Origin: Coriaria nepalensis
Lineage: Eukaryota; Streptophyta; Magnoliopsida; Cucurbitales; Coriariaceae
Reading direction: 5' to 3'
DNA length: 64,000 nt
Assembly: GCA_027186245.1 (NCBI GenBank)
Contig: CP114484.1
Span: 10,798,001-10,862,000, forward strand
The notes beneath the pieces are model-generated. The model ran no database searches. It saw nothing but the letters and a program-made list of their open reading frames with translations, and was not told the DNA's origin. Shown one piece after another: positions 52,652 to 63,795 of the stretch; within the stretch, counting starts at the first letter, position 1, and every line of letters begins with the position of its first letter. The position numbers and the translations under genes were made by a program.

Positions 52652-53769
52652 ATGAGGCAATCTTAACAACAACCTATCCGATAAACATGATGCATTCTCG
52701 AGTCTTAATCTTCCAAACACCGTGTCAAGTCCTTTCTCACTCATTTCCCAATACTAATTCCACTATACCCATAAGAGTCTTTGGTTGCACTGAATTTATA
52801 CATATACATGCCCAATATAGGGGTAAACTTGATCAAAAAGCACACAAATGCATATTTGTCGAATACTTCTCAAATCAAAATGGGTATGAATGTTACTCTC
52901 CAATCACAAGATACAACTCCATGGATATCTCTTTCTTTGAACAACAACCATTTTACAAATTTGATATTCAGGGAGAGAGGACTTTACTCAAGAATATAAG
53001 CTTTGGGATATCAATAGGTTGGATTCATCTTTCAATCTTAATCCGTTGTCATTAGAGTCATCTAAACTAAATCAAACCCTGATTCCTGTTATCCATTCCA
53101 ACTCGTCTCGGCCTGTCATTCAACTCGAACCTGTTTTTCAAACAGAATTCCAAATGGAACCTCAAACACCCCAACATTCTAGTCAAACACAACCTGTAGC
53201 ACCTAGTGAGTTACGTGTCTACTCTAGGAGAAACAAAACTCAAGAAGGGAAAGAAACGTAGCCACCTGAGCAGAGCTATGAATCCAATCCGAATCTGGAA
53301 CCTTAAAGTTCACCAGGTAACACCAATTCTAATTCTACTCCTGCCACTGTTAGTTCGCATGTTGATAATAGACCCATTGCTGTGAGAAAAAGGAAAAAGG
53401 TCATGTACTGATAATCCAATTTATAATTATGTCTCATATGGAGGACTGTCACCTAGTCATTGTGCTTTTGTTAGTAGTATTGACAAAGTACAGGTTCCGA
53501 GCTCAATACATGAAGCCCTTAGTGTACCAGAGTGGAAGGCAGCTGTTTGGGAAGAAATTAATGCTCTAGTAAAGAACGGGACTTAGGTAATATCTGAGCT
53601 ACCCTCAGGGAAATATCCTGTTGGATGCAAGTGGATGATCAAACACAATGCAGATGGCAGAGCCAACAAATTGCAGACATCCTAACTAAGGTCGTGCCCA
53701 AAAAGACATTTGAAGATCTTAATTCCAAGCTAGGTTTACTCAACATCTACAACCTAGCTTGAGGAGGAG
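52652..53769 (+). mobile_element. Ty1/copia retrotransposon fragment with internal deletion
   Basis: Read in order: integrase C-terminal region (EAILTTTY, HSRVLIFQTP, RVFGCTEFIHIHAQYRGKLD, KCIFVEYFSNQNGYECYSP, SMDISFFEQQPF), the linker with shifts and stops, then the start of reverse transcriptase (NYVSYGGLSPSHCAFVSSI, WKAAVWEEINALVKNGT, stop, PSGKYPVGCKWMIKHNADG). This is followed almost at once by the end of pol (QIADILTKVVPKKTFEDLNS, KLGLLNIYNLA, stop). The body of RT and RNase H is therefore missing, a deletion of probably more than 1 kb at about 53660. The tail is followed by the polypurine tract GAGGAGGAG and TGTGAAAATC at 53770, the expected LTR start. Confidence 0.85.
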
Positions 53770-54229
53770 TGTGAAAATCTATAGAGATCCAAATACAGGC
53801 TGTGAAGCATCTTTAGAGAACTGTTCGGATCCGTAACTTCACATTCTTGCTTGCTTTTGTTAAATTGGGCTCTTCTTCATCATCTTTCCTCCTGGGGAAA
53901 ATGGACTGTGCCGATACTTGTGGGAGTCCTCAAACTTGTGGGCTTTTTGCGCCTTCTACTCAATGCTGGGCCTGCTCGCATATGAACATTATTTGCATGG
54001 ACGTGGCATTTTGTTTATGATGAACTAAATTAATTTATTACAACATATATTTAAGCGCAAACGACCTCGTACGATACTTGGTAAAGTTTTTTTTACTACA
54101 GTAATTAAACTTTTAAGCTACATTTAAGTTGAATTAAAGTTTTTTTTTTAATATATATCTTATGAACTGCATAATAAATATTGAAATTACATAGACACAT
54201 CCATAACTATACTTTTCATTATGTTCAAT

Positions 54230-54725
54230 GTTGGACTTTTTCCTTTAGTTGAAGTGAAATGGATTAAAGGTTTAAAGTTTAAAAAAATGTTTAATAAATA
54301 CAATTAAATATATCCCACATTGGAAATGGAGAAATATTTTCAAGTATTTATAAGTGATTACAAATAGTAAGTATTTGTAATAATAAATAAGTATTGAGGT
54401 TTGGTCGGGACTCGCACTCGCACACGCGCGCGGCGTGGGCGTGAGGCGCTTATTGAAACAGTATACTATTTCACAAACATGTGCCAAAATTTTCCTATAA
54501 ATAAGAGAAACCTGTAGAGAACATAATCCAATCTTCTTCTCAGTTTTTGTACTGTCAGAAATTGAGTATATTTCATAACAAAATTTCACTATTGCTTGTG
54601 ATTTTTTGTAACTGCTTGTCATATCCCGAAAACTATTTTCACAATAACCTAAAATAATCTGAGAGGGTGAAAATATCATTTTTTGGAAAACGTATCTGTT
54701 ACGTATTTCAAGTCTTGATCCCATT
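54230..54725. mobile_element. possible solo LTR
   Basis: Begins TGTTGGACTTTTTCC and contains TATCCCACATTGGAAATGG, a GC-rich CACACGCGCGCGGCG island and CCTATAAATAAGAG. These features are shared by many plant copia LTRs (TCCCACATTGG block, GC patch, TATA box before the R region). No internal coding sequence is attached, and neither the 3' end nor a target duplication was fixed. Confidence 0.4.
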
Positions 54726-54944
54726 TAATTTCAACATTCAAAACTATACAAAATTCGTAAAATATATATAAATCAACGAGCAATAGTCTTATTTAAATTA
54801 TAATTCTCGCATTATCAATTTAACTCATTATTTATAAGGACTTAATCCTATATTTTAAAATTAAAAAATGAGTATCTTTTGAGATTAATTATGAATTTGA
54901 TCTATAAAAAAAAATATGTAATAGTTGTTATTAAAAAAAAATTA

Positions 54945-54975
54945 AATAAGAATAAGAATAAGAATAAGAATAAGA
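54945..54975. repeat. (AATAAG)n microsatellite
   Basis: About five tandem copies of a hexamer AATAAG in AT-rich DNA. Confidence 0.85.
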
Positions 54976-55560
54976 AATTAAAGATTAATATTCCATTTTA
55001 TCAAATAAGATAATTTATTTTATTTTTATTAGATTTTAAATAAAAGAATAAAAGAATATTATTATTTTTAATTAAAATTATTAAACTTGTTTAATTAAGA
55101 TTAAAATTTTTAAATATGAGAGATTAACTTATTTAATAAAATAAAATTTGAAACTATCTTCTCACTCTCGTTCACGTGATTTGCATGGATTTTTTTTTTC
55201 GCCGCCTCAACGGAACTTCCTGAACAAGTATACACGGAAGCGAAGCGGTCGAGTCAACCATAATATAAGATTAACCGAAGGGGCCCGCATAACTCCCAAC
55301 CAATCATAGACGTCCAGCTAGGCCTCCCGCTTACTTTTCAACCAAACAACAGTACAACACATGAACCCAGTCAAATTGAAGGAAAAAAAAAAGAAGTTAA
55401 TTCAACACCATAAGATGGAACAAGAGAAACTCACAAGAATCATCTTGGAAATGAGACTATAACCCTACCAACGGGGCAAAGCTAGCTTTTATATACTCTT
55501 ACATGGCGACACACAAAATAAATCAGATTTTGGAAAAGATAAGAAGATCGTCAATCCTCA

Positions 55561-56001
55561 ATGGAGCATCGAGGCGGGTACTGTAGAAAGCACAGGAAAG
55601 TACAGAAGCAGTCGCCGGCGCAGGGAGTTTGCCCCGTTTGCTTGAGAGAAAGGCTCTCTAAGCTGTCCAAAAGTACTACTACTTGTATTAATATAATTGC
55701 TCCACGTAGAATTTCTTCTGCGAATTTTTTTTCTTCTTCTTCTTCTCTGTCGTCTTATTCTTCTTCTTCCTGTTCGTCTCCGATTTTATTGAGGCGATCG
55801 AGCTATACGTTGGAAGCCACAAAGGGCTCGGTATCTTTGTTGTTTGGAGAGGAGAGTCACGTGACTATCAGGAGCACTAGAGGGGAACAAGACATTGATG
55901 TTGATACTCGTGATTATCATGAGAAGAAGAGAGGTAGGTTCTGGTCCGGCCTGCTCAAATCTTCCAAGAAAGAAGGAGATAAGAAACTCTACAGTAAATA
56001 A
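55561..56001 (+). CDS. small plant protein with N-terminal CxxH..CxxC motif (DUF740/OCTOPUS-like start)
   Basis: Intronless frame of 146 aa. The N-terminus has CRKH at 8-11 and CPVC at 24-27 inside GVCPVCLRERLSKLS, resembling the start of the plant DUF740/OCTOPUS family (C-x2-H, QSPGVC-x2-CLR-RLS) and suggesting one zinc site. Unlike the 500-700-residue OCTOPUS proteins this one is short. A long Ser-rich stretch follows (FFSSSSSLSSYSSSSCSSP), then a charged C-terminus RGRFWSGLLKSSKKEGDKK, again like the basic patches of that family. No membrane helix is seen. It is probably a short paralogue group in which only the N-terminal motif and basic tail remain. Function is not known. Confidence 0.75.
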   Translation: MEHRGGYCRKHRKVQKQSPAQGVCPVCLRERLSKLSKSTTTCINIIAPRRISSANFFSSSSSLSSYSSSSCSSPILLRRSSYTLEATKGSVSLLFGEESHVTIRSTRGEQDIDVDTRDYHEKKRGRFWSGLLKSSKKEGDKKLYSK

Positions 56002-57074
56002 ATAATTAAATTATTATTCTTTTTTTGGTATTCTTCATTCAGTTTATTCGTTGATTCATCTTGGGAAGAGAGACGTGAGATTAAACAAGTTGTAATTTTC
56101 TTTGTCCCATGTAAATATATCATAAGAAAGATCGTATGGATATGGTTTAGGCATAAATTTTAACAGGGCCGATTAAATTATAAGGGCATGTTTGGTTTAG
56201 AGAATATATATATATATATATTTTATTAATTTACCGATTCATTAGAGAAGAAAAAATGTGGGTCCCACTTGTTCTACATATTATTCAAAATATGGAAGGA
56301 TCTTCTGCGACGTATGTTACAGTCACTCGATCACGACCATAAACCTTCAAGGACCAAGCCAATTTAAGGATTGAGGTATCGTCATGCACGTGATGGTTTA
56401 CGTACACACCACGTCAAAAGTACTTAGTTTTCAGTCAACAAAGACACAAATAAAATGGCCAAAGAAAAGAACAAATAGAATAGAGAAAAAAATGCTGTCG
56501 ATGGATTAGCGCGCCTGATCACTGTATGGAAATGTTCGTATCACGTGTTGTTTGTTTTTCCATTTTATGACAGGAAGTCTGACATCAAGATGTAATTAGT
56601 CCTTTAATCACATTTACCAGTTTATATTATATTAATTACAAAACAACCCTTTCCGTACGATGTAACCGATAGTCGCCGCGGGGGGGGGGGGGGGGAGGGG
56701 CACTGTTTCTAATGACCAAAATGAAGGACTCCGAATCACTGTCTATCTCTTCCAAAATTCTGTTTAAAAAATATATATTTGTTACAATTCAATTATTAAA
56801 AAGGAAAAGTAATTCTGATAATGCGCCTCTTCCTGTGCTATAGATTTTCTCACAACAGAAATCATCCAAAACGCCAAAGCACTGCGGCAAAGTTACAGAG
56901 AAAGAGAGAGAGAGAGAGAGCTAGCAGATTTCCAAAAGACGAACCCAAAAACCCTCTCTCTCCTCTTTCTGTTTGTCCTTATTCTTTAGACGCGAGAGGC
57001 AGAAAGTTGAGTATTGGAGTTTTGTGAAATGGTTCAGCGCCATTGTTTCAGTGAGTTCTAGAGAAGACAGAGAG
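56002..57074. other. intergenic region upstream of the O-fucosyltransferase gene
   Basis: Contains one GTTTGG-type terminus at 56183-56198 (GGGCATGTTTGGTTT) with no partner found, an (AT)n run at about 56206-56220, a G16 run at 56680-56695 and a (GA)n tract at about 56899-56920 that lies in the probable 5' leader. No gene is seen. Confidence 0.5.
56680..56695. repeat. poly(G) tract (G16)
   Basis: Sixteen G residues followed by A and four more G, about 380 bp upstream of the O-fucosyltransferase start codon. Long G-runs are uncommon in AT-rich plant spacers. Confidence 0.9.
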
Positions 57075-60000
57075 ATGCAGAGGCGCAGACGGAGAGCATT
57101 GGTGATGCTGAGGAAGATTCTAACGTGCGCCATATGTACAATAGCGGTAGGAGCTGTACTCTCCGTCCGCGTACACGTTATCCCTTTTTCCAAACAAGTC
57201 CTTTCCTTCTCTGAACCGCGCAGTCCTCCCGCCACGGTGATTCCTCCTCCCCTCCTTTTCTCCATTTCCGTTTCAGATTCCTAGGGGTTCTGATTCTCTC
57301 TTGCTCTACATTCCTTATTTCTCAAAAATCTTGCTTATGTTGCGTTTCTTCTTGTTCATATTCCTCCAAACGGCGTGCTTTACTTTTCAGTATGTTTTAA
57401 TTTTTGTCTCCTGATCAATAATTGTAGCTAATTTCGAGGTATTAGCCTATTAGGTATGGTTTAATTTTCTAATTGGAGATTCGTTTTATCTGATTAGCAT
57501 CACTATGGAAACTTTCTTCCCTAATTCACTCTTCCTTTTTCATTTCTTTTTTCCTAATATAGTTGTCTGACTCTCAGAATTTGAATGCCATTGATCTTAC
57601 CAAATTTGATTCTTTTTTTTTTTTTGGTAGCAACGTGAATTGCGGTACCTTAGGTCGGGCACTGAGCAAAGCTGGAAAAGAGAACTTGCAGTGCCCCATT
57701 TGTCGGTAGCTACTCTCTCTCTCTTCTCTCACTAATATGATTTTGCTCTCGCTCCTTCTCTTTTTGATTGAAGATGGGAAAACCTTGTGACTGTTATATG
57801 TCATATTATCAAGAAAAAAAAATTGATTTAGCTATAGGTTGAGTATGGTAGATTCAGGGTATAATGTTAATACGAAGTAGTTATGCATCTTTCATGTTTT
57901 CACTCCGTTAGATTTGACAGTTGGGCAGTGGTGGCCAGAATTTAGATGTTTACAAGCTTTGGAAGCCTCCATCTAATCGCAATTTTGTGCCCTGTGTGGA
58001 GCCTAATTCTAACTATACCCGTAAGAAAGTCACTCAATCAATTTTTAATCTCTATTATGTAAAGCTATTTTATAGTAATTTTATTCATATTGGTCGATGT
58101 TCTTATTTATTTTTCAGATCCTGAGAACTCACGAGGTTACCTTCTAGTTCATACAAATGGAGGGCTTAACCAGATGCGTGCTGGGGTTGGTATCCTCTAT
58201 CTATCACTCTCTTTGGAATTGTCTCATTAGCTATCTTTTTATCTACAATATTCATTGGGGAGTTTTGAATTATCATCCTTTCATTGTAGATATGTGACAT
58301 GGTGGCTGTAGCCCGTATTATTAATGCAACCCTTGTGATTCCAGAGCTTGATAAACTGTCCTTTTGGAGAGACTCCAGGTAGCTCCCTTATTTATTTATT
58401 CTTATGACACTGCAATTACTATTTCATATATCAAGTTTCAAATGAAGTTTTATTTGCATTTTATTTGTTTTATCTGCAGCAACTTCTCAGATGTTTTTGA
58501 TGAAGATCATTTCATTAAAGCTCTTGCGAATGATGTGAAAGTGATTAGAAAGCTTCCAAAAGAGCTTGCTACTGCTAACAGAGCAGTCAAGAATTTCAAA
58601 AGCTGGTCCGGTATGGACTACTACCAGGATGAGATAGCTGCCATGTGGGAAGAATACCAAGTATGTTGAATTACTGGCTCGCCTTGCATTTTCTTCCATT
58701 ATTGCAAATCACCATAATAATGTACTTTGTTTCTTAGGTTATCCGAGCTGCAAAATCTGATTCTCGTTTGGCAAATAACAACCTACCTCCAGACATACAG
58801 AAGTTGCGATGCTGTGCTTGCTATGAAGCCCTCCGTTTTGCACCTCAAATCGAAGCTATGGGAAAAGTAATTATCTGATCTGAATAGTTTCTGATTTTTG
58901 GATTGACCCTAAGACCATTACTAATATTTATGAGTATTGCCTCTTTTATAGTTGTTGGGTGAACGCATGAGGTCCCATGGTCGTTACATTGCTTTGCATT
59001 TACGATATGAGAAGGACATGCTTGCATTTAGTGGATGTACACATAATTTATCTCCTATTGAAGCCGAGGAGCTAAGGATGATAAGGTATAGTATGGTCTG
59101 TTGATATTTCTTCTGTTGACTTGATTGTACTTTTGATTAAACTTATTGTGAAATTGTAGAGAGAACATTACACACTGGAAAGTGAAGGAGATTGATCCTA
59201 TGGAACAAAGATCCAGAGGGTATTGTCCATTGACTCCAAACGAGGTTGGCATTTTTCTCCGTGCACTTGGGTACCCATCAAACACTCCTATATATATTGC
59301 TTCTGGAGAGATATATGGGGGTGATTCTCAAATGTCTGATCTGCGATCCCGTTTTCCATTATTAATGAGCAAGGTATGAACCTGCAACGCTAAGTTGATT
59401 ACACTTACGTGGAATTGCAGCAATTGCCACTTGTGATGCCTTTTGGTGATTAATGACTTTGATTTTTCAACTTATATTGAACTATAATTACTATCATTCT
59501 GTCATAAAGATATGCAAATTATTTTCCTCAAGTGGGGATATGTCTTCGATAGGCAATCTAATTGTAGGAAATGAATTGAATTAAAGATTGTACTGTTTTT
59601 CTCGTAACTAAAGGTAGTACCTGGTACTTTTTTGTTGGGAACCATGGGAAGTTAGACTACATTGTAACTGACGTGTCTTCCAATTACTTTACAGGAAAGA
59701 TTGGCATCTGTTGAGGAGCTTGAACCTTTTACCAATCATGCATCTCAAATGGCTGCTTTAGACTACATTGTATCTGTTGAAAGTGATGTTTTTGTTGCTT
59801 CATACTCTGGAAACATGGCTCGTGCGGTTGAAGGTCATCGCCGGTTTCTTGGACATAGGAAGACTATATCTCCTGACAGGCAAGCATTATCTTTATGTAA
59901 TAAATATTAATGAACTCTATATTACCATTCATACTTCCATAATTTTCCCCCATTAAAGCTGTCTGGTATCTTTTCTTGTCCAACAGGAAATCCCTTGTTC

Positions 60001-60327
60001 GTCTGTTTGACAAACTTGAGCAAGGAACCATCAAAGAAGGAAAAAATCTCGCAAACCGAGTTATTGATCTTCATAAAAAGCGGTACAATTTCCCATTACT
60101 CTCTTGATAACTCTAAATGTTATGCAGTACAGTGTATTTATTTAGTTCCCTTTTATCATCTCGTTTTGAGCAGGCAAGGCTCTGCAAGGAAGAGAAAAGG
60201 CCCTATTTCAGGAACCAGGGGATCTGAGAGGTTCCGATCAGAAGAAGCCTTTTATGTAAACCCTTTACCAGATTGTTTTTGTAGGAAAGAGTTTCCGAGT
60301 GCAAACACTCCTTCCATTCTCAGATAG
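57075..60327 (+). CDS. O-fucosyltransferase family protein (plant GT106/GT65-like)
   Basis: Eleven coding exons: 57075-57236, 57921-58020, 58118-58185, 58290-58378, 58480-58660, 58738-58866, 58952-59085, 59160-59373, 59695-59879, 59987-60082 and 60174-60327, giving 503 aa. The protein is type II: a basic [14 protein letters not shown] end and a signal anchor at about 13-31, then a lumenal catalytic domain, so Golgi residence is expected. Family blocks are [97 protein letters not shown] and [20 protein letters not shown]. Plant members act in cell-wall or protein glycosylation (fucosyl- or rhamnosyl-transfer); the acceptor cannot be told here. Intron 9 starts with GC rather than GT (59880-59881). 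Confidence 0.92.
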
Positions 60328-61224
60328 GGCTGATTTGGTCACAAGCTGCTTTTTTTCTGAAGAACCCCTTGGTCAACACATCATTCATTCCTTCTAGATA
60401 TTTAATGCTTACAAGCCAAGCCAGTGGCGTCACCGTTCTGGGGTGGGCAGGGATAGTAAACCATAGACGAAAGGGTCAATCGTCTGTACACTGCAGAGTG
60501 TGGGACCAGGTTGCTTGAAGAGTTCAGTCTTTGGACCAAGAGGAGAGAAGTTTGATCTGCAAGTGCTTTTGTGAGAATGGAGAATTTGGCTGGAGTTGGA
60601 AAGTTTCTAGTGATTATAGGGTGATATTGATATGCTGTGGTCGAGTTTTAGAAATAATGTAACTCTTTGCACACGCCTTGACAAATGTTGTATTCAATTC
60701 TTATCAAGTCATTCATTGCAATAATGGTAGCTGTTCTTCCTCCATTCTTACAGTTGCAGTTAAAAGTGAAACAAAATTTTAGTTTATACACCATTTGACA
60801 CGTGTAAATATTTGAGAATTATTATATAGATTAATTTATTTTAATTATAAATAAATTAATATAGTATTTAAATAATACGATAATCTAAAATTAATATGAA
60901 TATAATATATGATATGATAATACGGTTAATATAAATCGGTTTGCATACCGGCCAACCTTCCGTACGACTGAAGAGAATAATGGGAAAAAAATGAGTGTCC
61001 AACTTGGAGATTAATTGGGCTTAGTTGGGCCCATTGGGTATCCAATCATCCTTTATCCGGATCCAGCCAGCTTATCTCAATTCCTCACAACGCTGAGTAG
61101 GAGGATGACACGTGTCACAAAAATTCTCATCATCTCCCTCGCTCCACAATTAAATCACAAAATAGTTTTCTCGCACCTCCATTTTCGTGCACATAGCAGT
61201 TGAGAAGAAGCCATTGACGAGGCA
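60328..61224. other. intergenic region between the O-fucosyltransferase and TL29 genes
   Basis: The 3' UTR of the upstream gene probably extends to about 60720. It is followed by AT-rich sequence and the TL29 promoter, which contains an ACACGTGTC motif at about 61109-61117. No gene is seen. Confidence 0.5.
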
Positions 61225-63795
61225 ATGGCGGCGGTCTCCTTCCTCTCATCTCTCCCTTCCTTTCTTATGCCTCGCGGTTCTACTAGGTCTGCTACTTCTG
61301 TTACCGCCGAATCTCCCTTTCACGCTGTAAGTATCCATTTTTCTGATCATGAATTTCAGTACTTGTGCGCGAAACTTTTTTCCTTTTTTCCTTGTCTTTC
61401 TGTTTCATTGAATCTTCACATGCATTTCAAAGAGAGATGTGTTTATGATTAGGTCATACGACACTGCTCTTGACATTTGCTTTACAAGGATCGAAAACTC
61501 ATTTTCTATGAAATATGAGCAGGTTAGAGTTCGTTGCGATAAAACTGATGTCATCGTCGCTGCTGAAGATCGGTTTCGCCGAAGAGACGTTCTTAAAGGC
61601 TTTGGCGGCATCATTGGCATGGTGAGCGCTATCGTTTTCCTTTTTGCCATTTCCGTTCTTTATTTCTGTTTTTCTTCCTTCTAATAGAAGTAACCGTTTA
61701 CCTTTGTGTAGTTGAATTAACGTGGGCCCTAAAATAGTTTAAAGGTCAAACGATAGTTCAATTCTACAAGTAGTTCTTTGCATTTGCTCTTTCAATTTTT
61801 TTTCCAGTACAATGTAGATGGATCCCGTGAAATAGAATGATTTGTTGATGGGTTTCTGCCAGTTGTGACCTCTTCTTAGGAATTGATGGTTAGTTCTGGA
61901 CAATTGGTTGAATCTGCTTATGCTGCTGACTTAATAGAACGCAGGCAGCGCTCTGAGTTTCAGTGTAAGTTGTTGGATCGTTTCCCTTTGGCTTTTCAAT
62001 GGTTGCTCGAGTATGTAAGCTCTCTAAACTAGCTCTAGATTCGACTAAAGTTGTTAACATAGACTTGCATTGTCTCCTTTACAGCAAGTATCAAAGACAC
62101 CTTTTATACAACTATCAAGGTAAAACTTGCTCTGCTGGAAATTCTTTCTCAAGTCCTTATATGATATCAGATAATATAACAATTTCCAAGGGGGGATATT
62201 ACTGATTTGGCTTTTGCTGTCTGTGTCCATTCTAGGGAAATCCAGATATCATTCCCTCCTTTTTAACTCTGGCATTAAATGATGCTGTCACTTACGATAA
62301 GGTCGGATAATTTTTGTTTTCCCCTTGAATTTTACATCCTTGCTTGGAATTTCCATTACTCTGTTCTAAAACTGAATACTTGGTATGAGAAATGCATATT
62401 CACTTATTCATTTGTGTTCGACTTTTGCAGGCCACAAAATCTGGAGGTCCAAATGGATCAATACGCTTCAGGTACTAGTTGCTTAGAAAATTTATTTTCT
62501 GGGGAAGGCATACAATTGTGAAGTTTCAGAAATATTTGATCTTTCGTTCCTTTCTCAGCTCATAAAAGTTTTTCATTTCCTTGTTTTCTGGCGTGAAGCT
62601 CAGAGATAAGCAGACCTGAGAATAAGGGGCTTTCTGCCGCTTTGAGTTTATTAGAGGAAGCAAAGAAAGAGATAGATTCATCCTCCAAGGGCGGACCTAT
62701 ATCCTATGCAGATCTCATCCAGTTTGCAGGTTCGTAAGTACTAAGGATGAAATTCACATCATTATATAGCATTCTGTGAACTGTCTTGAACTCCATTTCC
62801 ATGCAGCACAAGCTGCTCTGAAAGCTACTTTTCTAGCTTCTGCTATTCGTAAATGTGGTGGGAATGTAGAGAAAGGATCTCTACTGTATACAGCATATGG
62901 CTCAAACGGGCAGGTAATTGAAATTTTCAATTTTGTTACTCTCATTGTAGTTAAAATGGTTATGTTTGTGCACAATGCGATGCCATGCTGGATACATCTA
63001 TGTCCAAAGGGTTCACGTACATATATATAGGAGATATGTTTGTATAATTTTGTTGTGAACTGAGTTATGATTAGTTAATTGCATATCATTCTTTTTTGTG
63101 ACAACAGTGGGGCTTGTTCGATAGACAATTTGGAAGAGTAGATACTGAAGAGCCTGATCCAGAGGGCAGAGTTCCTCTATGGGGGAAAGCTAGTGTCCAG
63201 GAAATGAAAGACAAGTTCTCTGCTATCGGCTTTGGGCCCCGCCAGGTTCATTCTTTGCTTGTTCTTACAATTGCAATTGCAATACAATGCTCTGTTTTTA
63301 TTATTTAAAAAAAAAAAATCACTTTTCCAACATATGTCCCAGGAATTGAAACGAGTGCCCGCCCATAAGGAAACGAATAATTCAACATAAGGAAAAACGA
63401 TCAACTTCTGCTAATACTGTTTGTTTGAACAGCTAGCTGTTATGTCGGCATTTCTGGGTCCTGATCAGCTTGCAACTGAGGCATTATTGGCTACCGATAA
63501 AGATGTTTTACCATGGGTTCAAAAGTATCAACGCAGCCGAGAAACAGTGTCTGAGACAGACTATGAGGTCTGCTGCATCCTCTCTGTCTCTCTCTTTCTC
63601 AGTATTTGCACTCTCATTTTCGAGAAATTCATGTTCTTTTCTTGTAGACTTGTACACTCAACTTGGGAATTGACTATGTTTCAGGTTGATCTGATAACTA
63701 CTTTGACAAAACTAAGTGGCCTGGGCCAGAATATCAACTACGAGGCTTATACTTATGCACGCCCGAAAGTTGATTTCAGCAAACTCAAATTATAG
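61225..63795 (+). CDS. TL29: thylakoid lumenal 29 kDa protein TL29 (APX4)
   Basis: Eleven coding exons: 61225-61326, 61523-61621, 61880-61964, 62085-62119, 62236-62301, 62431-62471, 62599-62729, 62807-62913, 63108-63245, 63433-63567 and 63685-63795, giving 349 aa, the length of the Arabidopsis protein (At4g09010). The N-terminus has a Ser/Thr-rich chloroplast transit peptide and then a lumen signal with a twin-arginine motif (RRRDVLKGFGG, residues 53-63) and cleavage after ESAYA (A82), so import by the Tat pathway is expected. The mature part follows the ascorbate-peroxidase fold (SYADLIQFAAQAALKATFLA, GKASVQEMKDKFSAIGFGPR) but lacks the normal heme and active-site His, as known for TL29. It is a lumen protein associated with photosystem II with no shown peroxidase activity. 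All borders are GT..AG. Confidence 0.95.

Larger units (their letters stand above)
53770..55560. other. intergenic region with LTR-like sequence, upstream of the CxxH/CxxC gene
   Basis: The first part should be the 3' LTR of the copia fragment; its outer end was not located. An LTR-like block lies at about 54230-54725. From 54730 to 55190 the sequence is AT-rich and includes an (AATAAG)n run at 54945-54975. No gene is seen. Confidence 0.45.

Noticed and set aside
54272..54724. 150-codon minus open frame
   Set aside because: It lies in the LTR-like block, reads as low-complexity aromatic/Ile-rich sequence and matches no family.
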